From CAZPMO01 sp964587515 (GTDB lineage Bacteria; Pseudomonadota; Alphaproteobacteria; MPNO01), in assembly GCA_964587515.1 (NCBI GenBank), contig CAZPMO010000176.1, positions 1 through 10,367 on the forward strand: DNA of 10,367 bases. The letters are read 5' to 3'. The number at the start of each line of letters is the position of its first letter. The stretch's first letter is position 1. The translations under genes were made by a program, and so were the position numbers. Shown here piece after piece: positions 1-5,362 of the stretch. Under the pieces are notes generated by a model. It had not been told where the DNA came from. It worked only from the letters and a program-made list of their open reading frames with translations, and searched no databases.

Positions 1-360
1 TCCCTGCCGACCGGGTTGCGGTAGTTCGTGCAGCAAATGGACGGGCAGAGGTAATCGGGACAACCGTTCCATTGCTAAGCTCTCAAGTGCACCGCCTATT
101 GTTCAACTTGTCGCCTTAACACGCTCCGCAAGATACGCGTTGTATTACAGCAACATCTTGGCAAGTGGGCCTGAGACCCCCGTTGCATCCTTCCGACTGT
201 ATCGCTGGCCCTTGGCAATGAGCCGCGCCTGTTTATTGCAGATCGATCACTCGTGGGAAGCTTCGCACTCCCTGCACCGATTGAGCAAATAGCTTTTGCG
301 TCCCTGGAAACGCTCCTCGTATCCAGCCGCCGCGCGCCAACTCTCATTTAACGACGGACT
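1..360. other. Gene-poor left flank with broken reading frames
   Basis: No gene can be supported here. Several short stretches read like protein but in different frames. Plus-strand frame 3 runs from base 3 to a TAA at about 114-116 (it ends ...LLFNLSP), and frame 1 is open from about 172 to a TAA near 350 (it contains PRLFIADRSLVGSFALP). Frame 2 is open from base 2 to about 289. The minus strand is open at 96-347 but gives a Cys/Arg/Ser-rich product without a recognisable domain. The pattern fits either plain non-coding DNA or the decayed end of a gene entering from the left. No family could be recognised, so the decayed-gene reading is only a guess. Confidence 0.25.
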
Positions 361-404
361 CTCGCCAGACTGAAATATTTCCATTATTCTCCTAGAATTT
401 ATAA

Positions 405-437
405 ATTATCGTATCCGACGGAATAGGATACGTTAAT
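405..437. repeat. 12-base imperfect inverted repeat, operator-like
   Basis: The arms ATTATCGTATCC (405-416) and GGATACGTTAAT (426-437) pair at 11 of 12 positions around a 9-base centre. The inner 7 bases on each side (CGTATCC and GGATACG) are perfect. There is no T-run straight after it, so a terminator is less likely than a protein-binding site or a hairpin in a leader RNA. Its inner 7-9-7 layout is the same as that of the repeat over the promoter at 654-676. Confidence 0.55.
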
Positions 438-446
438 CGCTTAACG
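431..446. repeat. Perfect 6-base inverted repeat overlapping the previous one
   Basis: CGTTAA (431-436), loop TCGC (437-440) and TTAACG (441-446) form a perfect dyad. It shares bases 431-437 with the right arm of the 405-437 repeat, so the two hairpins could not form at the same time in RNA or cruciform DNA. Whether this matters functionally is unknown. Confidence 0.45.
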
Positions 447-643
447 GTATTTCTGTTTTTGTATGAATTTCAATGAATTATATCATATATATAAAAATAA
501 CGTTAGATATGATATTTTTATGATCATGATTATCTTGGTAAAATTCGGAATCAATAGAAAGTATGCCAACAAAAAACGGCTCATAATATGGTGTTTGTCC
601 GCTTATTTTTGAGATTTTCTTGTTTTAAATCAGTCATTTTTCG

Positions 644-679
644 TTGACATCAAATAACCTATTGAATTAAGGTTATAAC
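644..679 (+). promoter_or_regulatory. Candidate sigma-70 promoter covered by an inverted repeat
   Basis: A perfect -35 hexamer TTGACA lies at 644-649. At a spacing of 17 the -10 would be TTAAGG (667-672), which is a poor match, and transcription would start near 679, just before the ribosome binding site. The interval is overlaid by a perfect inverted repeat: ATAACCT (654-660), 9 bases, AGGTTAT (670-676). A protein bound there would block RNA polymerase, so this looks like a repressor operator. Autoregulation by the winged-helix protein encoded just downstream is a reasonable guess but is not shown. Confidence 0.45.
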
Positions 680-693
680 GTTTGGAGGAAATC

Positions 694-1719
694 ATGGCTG
701 AAGCAAAGATAAAACTTCCGAATGGAACCGAAGTAGCGATTTCTGGATCGCCTGAGGAAATAGCTAAAGTGGTATCCCTCTATAACGATGCCGAATCGGC
801 ATCCGCACCGAGTGCTCATTCGCGCCCCAATCGGCGTATTGAGACCTCTACAGGGCAAACAGGGGACGCCGACAACCCATCCGCGATCGATTTAGCTGCC
901 ATTATAAATACAATTAACGATTGTGACGAGGCTGAATTGATCGAGCGTAATGTGCTGGATCATTCAGACATTGTGAATCGTATTCTGATGTGCCTCTTTA
1001 TTAATGAAAAGTACTTCCACTCCATACCGCCGATGACCACGGGCGATATAAGCAAAATACTCAGGCAGCTTGGCGTACCGGTTTCCACGGCAAATGTATC
1101 AAAAGCTATCTCGAGGAAAGCGAACAGCTATATAATGTATGATGGCATCCGGACAAAAGGTGCTGTCATTCGATATTCTTTAAACCGCCGTGGCCTTCAG
1201 TATTTGGAGGGTCTCTTAAATGGATCAGAAAAAGCTATCTCTCCGCCATCGCGAAAGGCTGCTGTTACAAAGAAGAAACCTACCGAGTCAAAGACGGGAA
1301 CAGTACGAAAATCTAAATCTCCTTCTAGGGACCTTGAAAAACCTGCAGCTAAATCAAAAAAGTCGGATGCAGGCTACAGGCCGAAGTTCAATAACCAATT
1401 AGATTTATTGGGATTGGAAGATTTTATCAGACCAATGAATCTGAAAAATAACACTGAATATTTGGTAGCGTTCTGTAAATTTTTAAAAGAGAAGGTGGGA
1501 ATCGAAGTCACAGAGGGTCACGACATATTTACCTGTTTTTCCGAATTGAAATCTATTGTTAAAATTCCAGGATCTTTTTTGAATACGCTCCGTAATGCAC
1601 AGAATCGCGATCATGTTATCACTTATGATCCTGGATTCTCAAACGTGGGATTGACGCCTAAAGGAGAGAATCTTTTCAACCATGACATTATAAAACGTGG
1701 AAAGGTTGACGATGAATGA
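694..1719 (+). CDS. Protein with two winged-helix-like domains, first gene of the HEPN-pair operon
   Basis: Function unknown; 341 residues from ATG 694. This start was chosen because GGAGG (684-688) lies 5 bases before it, and a TTG at 682 would overlap that site. Residues 1-31 form a small module (KLPNGTEVAISGSPEEIAKV) that looks like a beta-hairpin plus helix. Residues about 88-175 resemble a winged helix: a hydrophobic helix, then TTGDISKILRQLG, then VSTANVSKAIS, then a wing ending in YSLNRRGLQYL. Residues 176-232 are a Lys/Ser/Pro-rich flexible linker. Residues about 253-332 repeat the winged-helix pattern (EYLVAFCKFL, FTCFSELKSI, LTPKGENLF). The likely role is DNA or nucleic-acid binding, or a scaffold for the partner protein. 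The stop overlaps the next start (ATGA), so the two genes are probably translated together. Base composition is more AT-rich than in the downstream genes, which suggests transfer. The coding frame is certain; the role is inference. Confidence 0.8.
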   Translation: MAEAKIKLPNGTEVAISGSPEEIAKVVSLYNDAESASAPSAHSRPNRRIETSTGQTGDADNPSAIDLAAIINTINDCDEAELIERNVLDHSDIVNRILMCLFINEKYFHSIPPMTTGDISKILRQLGVPVSTANVSKAISRKANSYIMYDGIRTKGAVIRYSLNRRGLQYLEGLLNGSEKAISPPSRKAAVTKKKPTESKTGTVRKSKSPSRDLEKPAAKSKKSDAGYRPKFNNQLDLLGLEDFIRPMNLKNNTEYLVAFCKFLKEKVGIEVTEGHDIFTCFSELKSIVKIPGSFLNTLRNAQNRDHVITYDPGFSNVGLTPKGENLFNHDIIKRGKVDDE

Positions 1720-2477
1720 GAGATGGTGTCGAGCGTTTCTATAATTCTATCGAAAGCGTTGAGGATCTAACACAGGTAGAGCTGATCGCTTTCTTCCTAT
1801 ATTACCTGACTGTCGAACTAGAGGCAGACTCTGGCACCGCCAAAGAAATATCTACTTGCTTTGAAGCTTGTGACCTTGCGCCACCCGCCAACACGTCCGC
1901 CCGCCTCGCCGAAGGCGCAAACACCGGTGCAAAGAAATATATCAAGTCAACAAAGGGGTATAAACTCCATCGAGCCTATCGTGCTGAAATCTCGAACCGG
2001 TTGGGTGCCGAAACGATAACGACTCAAACCAGCACGGTGCTGCGCAGCCTGGAAAACAATCTGCCTGACGGAGCTACACGGGAATTCCTCAGCGAAACTA
2101 TCGATTGTTTCGAGATCGGAGCTAATCGCGCGACCATAGTCATGTCATGGTGTCTCGCAATCGATCGCTTGCAAAACCACATCTTGAAAGCGAAACTTCA
2201 TGAATTTGACGCTGTTCTTTCGACTAACACTGACAAAAGGATCAAAGTAAAATCGATAAAATCAAAAGATGATTTTGGAGATATACCCGAGTCAAAGTTT
2301 ATTGAATTCTCCCGGTCGGCGAAGATCATTTCAAATGATGTTAGAAAAATACTCGAACAGAAGCTTGGAGTTCGAAATTCTGCTGCCCATCCTTCGGCTA
2401 TAAGTTTTGGCAAAGCCAAAGTTATCGACTTTGTTGAAGATCTCGTGGAAAACGTCGTCCTAAAATACCGTGCATAG
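1716..2477 (+). CDS. Winged-helix-like / HEPN-domain protein, candidate RNase effector
   Basis: 253 residues, starting in the ATGA overlap with the upstream gene. Residues about 18-97 resemble the winged-helix-like domains of the partner (ELIAFFLYYL, then TAKEISTCFEACDL, then PPANTSARLAEGAN, then KGYKLHRAYRAEI). Residues about 120-250 look all-helical and end with the motif R220-N221-S-A-A-H225 followed by P, which matches the R-[polar]-x3-H signature of HEPN domains. In many toxin and abortive-infection proteins that motif is the RNase active site. No membrane segment or signal peptide is seen, so the protein should be cytoplasmic. The domain order (recognition domain then HEPN) and the coupling to a DNA-binding-like partner suggest a toxin-antitoxin or phage-defence pair. 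A non-catalytic HEPN or a simple HEPN partner protein is also possible. I do not recognise a named family. Confidence 0.8.
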   Translation: MRDGVERFYNSIESVEDLTQVELIAFFLYYLTVELEADSGTAKEISTCFEACDLAPPANTSARLAEGANTGAKKYIKSTKGYKLHRAYRAEISNRLGAETITTQTSTVLRSLENNLPDGATREFLSETIDCFEIGANRATIVMSWCLAIDRLQNHILKAKLHEFDAVLSTNTDKRIKVKSIKSKDDFGDIPESKFIEFSRSAKIISNDVRKILEQKLGVRNSAAHPSAISFGKAKVIDFVEDLVENVVLKYRA

Positions 2478-2761
2478 GGACATCGCCCCACGCGCGCAGG
2501 GGAAAAAGGAACGAGGCATGGCCCTGAAGACAGGTTGGGACGCTGGCGTTTCAGCCCACCCCAATCACACCCTCAAAAAGTTTCGGGATATTTTACAGAT
2601 TTGGAATTGGCTTTGAATTTCGCCAACGCGTTGTGAAATAGGGGTAATTCGGGCTTGTATATGGTTTGTTCCGCGCTATCGCGCAGCCATGGTGTCGGTA
2701 AGGTTAACAGCATTTCGGTTTGCGGCCGTCGACTGCCCTTTAACCCGTTGATATTCCACAA

Positions 2762-2771
2762 TTCACGTGAA
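2762..2771. promoter_or_regulatory. Perfect 10-base palindrome touching the -24 box
   Basis: TTCACGTGAA is fully palindromic and ends on the base just before the sigma-54 -24 element. Activators of sigma-54 promoters usually bind 80-150 bases upstream, so a site this close would more likely be for a repressor or a modulator. It may also be chance, since 10-base palindromes are not rare. Confidence 0.35.
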
Positions 2772-2789
2772 CTGGCACGATTCTTGCAT
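2772..2789 (+). promoter_or_regulatory. Sigma-54 (RpoN) promoter
   Basis: CTGGCACGATTCTTGCAT matches the sigma-54 consensus YTGGCACG-N4-TTGCW at every specified base. The invariant GG (2774-2775) and GC (2786-2787) are 10 bases apart, as required. Transcription should start near 2799, leaving a leader of about 65 bases before the 99-residue gene at 2864. Sigma-54 promoters need an AAA+ activator such as NtrC, NifA or FlbD. I looked for a NifA-type TGT-N10-ACA site between 2640 and 2770 and found none with the right spacing (one TGT-N11-ACA at 2693-2709). Confidence 0.85.
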
Positions 2790-2840
2790 TTAAGCCTATA
2801 GGGCCATCCGTCATGGCTCCCGGCGACGCGGAGGCGCCGT

Positions 2841-2870
2841 ATGACACTGATTGAGGTATCCTCATGTTGA
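2841..2870 (+). CDS. Nine-codon upstream open reading frame
   Basis: ATG 2841 is preceded by GGAGG (2830-2834) at a spacing of 6 and reads MTLIEVSSC before TGA at 2868-2870. It ends inside the start of the 99-residue gene (ATG 2864), in a different frame. Ribosomes finishing it would be placed exactly on the main start codon, so it could couple or tune translation. The Shine-Dalgarno match is at least as good as that of the main gene. There is no run of one amino acid that would suggest classical attenuation. Translation of such a short frame cannot be proved from sequence. Confidence 0.35.
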   Translation: MTLIEVSSC

Positions 2871-3163
2871 TCACCGAGTTGGATGTGGAAATCAAATCGG
2901 AAACCGCCCCCGGTTTGTCCGATGACGAATCCCATATGATCGAGCAGGAAGCGTTCCGGCTTCTGATCCAGGACCGGGCAATCTGCGTCGGGCGGCAACT
3001 GGACGACGATTTTGGCGTGAACATCAAAATCTTCGGCGAAACCAACCGCTGGCACACCATCGGTCGCCGCGACGGCGCCTATTACATTCTCGATCCCGAT
3101 CAGAACGTGCTGGTGGAATGCGAAAGTTTCATTCGCCTGCTCAAGATGGTGCAAACCATCTGA
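2864..3163 (+). CDS. Sigma-54-driven conserved-looking small protein of unknown function
   Basis: 99 residues, acidic, with no signal peptide, membrane segment or metal-binding cluster, so probably a cytoplasmic protein. I do not recognise the family. The N-terminal half is Asp/Glu-rich and probably helical (DDESHMIEQEAFRLLIQD). The C-terminal half alternates charged and hydrophobic residues as in a small beta-sheet (GRRDGAYYILDPDQNVLVEC), followed by a final helix. The start at ATG 2864 follows GAGG (2853-2856) at a spacing of 7. That site lies in a short dyad, GAGG-TAT-CCTC (2853-2863), which could mask it. The excellent sigma-54 promoter upstream implies control by an environmental activator, for instance nitrogen status, motility or another stress. 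No neighbour tells which. Confidence 0.8.
   Translation: MLITELDVEIKSETAPGLSDDESHMIEQEAFRLLIQDRAICVGRQLDDDFGVNIKIFGETNRWHTIGRRDGAYYILDPDQNVLVECESFIRLLKMVQTI
3144..3161 (+). terminator. Hairpin with GCAA tetraloop at the stop codon
   Basis: AGATGGT (3144-3150), GCAA (3151-3154) and ACCATCT (3155-3161) form a perfect 7-pair stem with a GNRA-type loop. The last base is the first base of the TGA stop of the 99-residue gene. A second dyad follows: GGGCG (3172-3176) and CGCCC (3182-3186). Neither has a T-run, so these are more likely mRNA 3'-end stabilisers or Rho-associated structures than a classic intrinsic terminator. Confidence 0.35.
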
Positions 3164-3233
3164 TCCCCCTTGGGCGCGGCTCGCCCGCCTTCCGGGTTTG
3201 CATTCAGACCGGTCGTGAATTAGGATCGGCGGG

Positions 3234-4030
3234 ATGGTGCTGGAGCTTTATCACAATAATATTTCGGTCTGCGCCCAGAAGGTCCGCGTCGTGCTGGCCG
3301 AGAAAGCGCTCGAGTGGGTCGACCATCATCTCGATCTGATCGCCGGCGATCACACCAGCCCGGCCTATCTCGCCATCAACCCCAAGGCGATGGTGCCGAC
3401 CCTGGCGATGACGGCCGAGTGGTGCCGGAATCGACGGTGATCTGCGAATATCTCGACGATGCGTTCCCCGACCCGCCGCTGCGCCCCGCCGATCCTTACG
3501 GGCGATCGCTGATGCGGCGCTGGACCAAGGTTCCCGACGACGGCATCCACGTCGCGTGCGGCTCGCTGTCGTTCGCGGGGGCCTTCGCGCGTCAGCTCCA
3601 GACGGACTTCGACGCCGACGCGCTGGAGCGCCGCATGGACGCGATGCCCGATCCGGCCCGCGCCGCGCGCCAGCGCCAGATCATGGAGCACGGTTTCGAC
3701 GTGCCTTTCGTGCGCGACGCGGTCCGGGCGCATGCGCGGATGCTGCGCGACATGGAGGCCGGGCTCGAGGGCGGGCCGTGGCTCGCGGGCGAGACGTTCT
3801 CGCTGGCCGAAGCCTGTATCACGCCCTATATGGAGCGCCTCGACCGGCTCGGCCTGGCCCCCATGTGGGACGGATTGCCCGGCGTCGCCGCCTGGTTCGA
3901 CCGGGTGCGGGCGCGGCCATCCTTCGCCGCCGCGTTCACATCCTTCCCGCCGAGCGATTACGACGATCTGCTGCGCGATCGCGGCGAGACCGTCTGGCCC
4001 GAGGTGCAAAAAGTGCTCGCGGCCGGCTAA
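3234..4030 (+). pseudogene. Glutathione S-transferase family protein, broken by a one-base frameshift
   Basis: The reading frame is split in two. Bases 3234-3407 encode a thioredoxin-like GST N-terminus (LYHNNISVCAQKVRVVLAEK, then the cis-proline segment NPKAMVPTLA). From 3410 the frame shifts and continues DGRVVPESTVICEYLDDAF, the glutathione-contacting PES segment, through the helical C-terminal domain to TAA at 4028-4030. At 3405-3412 the sequence reads GCG AT GAC, whereas GCG CAT GAC would give the usual VPTLAHDGRVVPES. The simplest event is therefore loss of one C. Repaired, the protein would have about 266 residues and all core GST parts, so the lesion is recent or a sequencing error. 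GST enzymes conjugate glutathione to electrophiles or reduce substrates in the cytoplasm; the specific substrate is unknown. ATG 3234 follows AGGA (3222-3225). That same stretch could be the -10 TAGGAT (3221-3226) of a promoter with TTGCAT at 3198-3203, giving an almost leaderless mRNA. Confidence 0.85.
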
Positions 4031-4060
4031 TCGGCGATTCCGGAACGAAAGGTCGGGACG

Positions 4061-4525
4061 ATGCGCGGAATGGTTTCATGTGTTGCTGTGATCGCCGTGG
4101 CGGTCGCATTTTCGCACGCGAGTGCGCGGGATTACCGGGTGGGCGACATAATCGTGTCGCAGCCCTGGGCGCGGGCGACGGCGAAGCTGGCGCGGGCGGG
4201 CGCGGCCTATCTGACAATTTCGGTCCGGGGCGGCGAACCGGACAGGCTGATCGCGGTGACCACGCCGGCCGCGCGCAAGGCGGAGATTCACGGTCACTCG
4301 ATGGACGGCGGCGTGATGCGCATGCGCCGCATCGGGGCGATCGAGGTGCGCCCGGGCGCGCCGTCGGTGCTGCGGCCGGGCGCCATGCACGTGATGCTGA
4401 TGGGGCTGCGCGCGCAGCTTCGCAAAGGGGCGACCTTTCCGCTGACCCTGCAATTCGAGAAGGCCGGAAAGATCACCGTCGAGGCGGTGATTCACGGCAT
4501 CGGCGCGCGCAAGCCGGGACCCTGA
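4061..4525 (+). CDS. Periplasmic copper chaperone, PCu(A)C family
   Basis: 154 residues. Residues 1-22 are a signal peptide (MRGMVSCVAVIAVAVAFSHA, then SA before RDY), so the protein acts in the periplasm. The copper site H-x10-M-x21-H-x-M is complete: H77, M88, H110 and M112, in the contexts AEIHGHS, VMRMR and PGAMHVMLMGL. PCu(A)C proteins bind Cu(I) and deliver it to the CuA centre of cytochrome c oxidase, often together with a Sco protein. No Sco, oxidase subunit or metal sensor gene lies in this window. The gene starts 30 bases after the broken GST gene on the same strand and could be read from the same transcript. Length and motif are normal for the family. Confidence 0.9.
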   Translation: MRGMVSCVAVIAVAVAFSHASARDYRVGDIIVSQPWARATAKLARAGAAYLTISVRGGEPDRLIAVTTPAARKAEIHGHSMDGGVMRMRRIGAIEVRPGAPSVLRPGAMHVMLMGLRAQLRKGATFPLTLQFEKAGKITVEAVIHGIGARKPGP

Positions 4526-4573
4526 TCGGTTCTCGCGACTATTCGGCGCGTGCGTGTTTCGCGCTTCGCCGGG

Positions 4574-5299
4574 TCAACCGTCGCCGGCCGCCTGGGCGCG
4601 GCATACGGTCAAGGACCGGCGCTGGACGCCCTTGGCGTCGAAATTGTCCGGCGACAGCCAGGTCTCGAAGGCCGCCCGCAGCGCCGGCCAGTCGCTGTCG
4701 ATGACCGCGTACCAGGCGGTGTCGCGGTTGCGGCCCTTATAGATCGTCGCCTGGCGAAAGATTCCTTCGAAGACGAAGCCGAGCCGTTCGGCGGCGCGGC
4801 GCGACGGCGCGTTGAGGGCGTCGCACTTCCATTCATAACGCCGGTAGCCAAGCTCGTCGAAGGCGCGGCGCATCATCAGATACATCGCCTCGGTGGCGAT
4901 CGCGGTGCGCTGCAGCGCGGGCGAGAAGTTGAGGTTGCCGACCTCGATCACGCCGGTCGCGGGCTCGATGCGCAGGAAGCTCGCGACCCCCAGCGCGCGG
5001 CCGCTCGCGCGTTCGACGATGGCGTGAAACAGCGGGTCGTCGCCACCGTGGATTTCCTCGGCCCAGGCGCGAAATTCGGCGAGTTGCGCGAACGGGCCGA
5101 TGGAGAGATAGGTCCAGTTCCGGGCTTCCGCGTCGGCGGCGAAGGCCGCGAACAGGTCCGCCGCGTGGCGGTCGGGCGCCAACGGCCCGACCACGCAGAG
5201 CCGGCCCGCCATCGCGGTTCGCGGCGGGGGCGGCCGAGGCGTCCACCCCGGCACATTCGCGCCGATTTCCTGTCCAAGCTCGTTTTCGATGTTGGCCAC
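4574..5299 (-). CDS. GNAT-family N-acetyltransferase, RimJ/RimL type
   Basis: 241 residues from a GTG start at 5299-5297, preceded on its strand by AAGGA (5307-5311) at a spacing of 7. A second GTG at 5326 would add 9 residues (MTPGGKEFE) but contains that ribosome binding site. After a proline-rich lead (GWTPRPPPPR) comes the GNAT fold: the substrate side (FHAIVERASGRALGVASFLRI), the strand EVGNLNFSP, the acetyl-CoA region (QRTAIATEAMYLMMRRAF, where the usual glycine-rich loop is QRTAIA), and the conserved C-terminal NAPSRRAAERLGFVFEG typical of RimJ/RimL-like enzymes. It should transfer an acetyl group from acetyl-CoA to a protein N-terminus or a small amine; the substrate is unknown. It converges on the copper chaperone gene with 48 bases between the stops and no clear terminator. 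Confidence 0.85.
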   Translation of the reverse strand: MANIENELGQEIGANVPGWTPRPPPPRTAMAGRLCVVGPLAPDRHAADLFAAFAADAEARNWTYLSIGPFAQLAEFRAWAEEIHGGDDPLFHAIVERASGRALGVASFLRIEPATGVIEVGNLNFSPALQRTAIATEAMYLMMRRAFDELGYRRYEWKCDALNAPSRRAAERLGFVFEGIFRQATIYKGRNRDTAWYAVIDSDWPALRAAFETWLSPDNFDAKGVQRRSLTVCRAQAAGDG

Positions 5300-5362
5300 C
5301 TCAAATTCCTTTCCGCCGGGCGTCACCGGCGAGGGCGCTCGAATGACCGTGCGCGATCGTAT

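Larger units (their letters stand above)
361..693 (+). promoter_or_regulatory. AT-rich leader of the wHTH/HEPN operon
   Basis: A strongly AT-rich stretch (long A/T runs at 395-410, 450-520 and 600-640) lies directly before the first gene of the operon. It carries no credible coding frame on either strand. It does hold several inverted repeats: 405-437, 431-446, 480-515 and 654-676. The composition contrasts sharply with the GC-rich genes after 2860. This is typical of promoter regions of horizontally acquired genes, which are often bound by xenogeneic silencers. That last point is general knowledge and is not shown by the sequence. Confidence 0.6.
2478..2863. other. 386-base intergenic spacer
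   Basis: No gene is supported. One minus-strand frame stays open through 2573-3154, but it is antisense to the 99-residue gene and has no recognisable domain. The spacer holds a GC-rich dyad directly after the stop codon (CCCC at 2486-2489 and GGGG at 2499-2502), a weak bulged stem near 2533-2560 (GGTTGGG against CCCACC) with no T-run, and a sigma-54 promoter at 2772-2789 with an adjoining palindrome. The change from AT-rich to GC-rich composition falls in this spacer, so it is the right-hand edge of the putative acquired module. No integrase, direct repeat or tRNA end marks the junction. Confidence 0.55.

Noticed and set aside
480..515. ATATCATA / TATGATAT inverted repeat as an operator
   Set aside because: The arms are almost pure A/T in an A/T-rich stretch, so such a match is expected by chance.
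1220..1402. Out-of-frame 60-codon frame inside the first operon gene
   Set aside because: It covers only the Lys/Ser linker of the real gene, where repetitive codons keep other frames open, and it has no domain.
2533..2560. Intrinsic terminator of the wHTH/HEPN operon
   Set aside because: The stem is bulged, has a long loop and is not followed by a run of T.
2477..2570. CRISPR array
   Set aside because: Only one repeat-like dyad is present. The position where the next repeat should start (about 2538) has no similar sequence, so an array is not supported.
2693..2709. NifA-type upstream activator site (TGT-N10-ACA)
   Set aside because: The spacing is 11, not 10, and there is no second copy, so it cannot be claimed.
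2573..3154. Minus-strand open frame (193 codons) over the spacer and the 99-residue gene
   Set aside because: It is antisense to a gene with a strong sigma-54 promoter and ribosome binding site, and its product shows no domain.
3556..4704. Long plus-strand open frame (382 codons) across the GST and copper-chaperone genes
   Set aside because: Its product is extremely Arg/Gly/Ala-rich and lies out of frame over two genes with clear family motifs, so it is a by-product of GC-rich codons.
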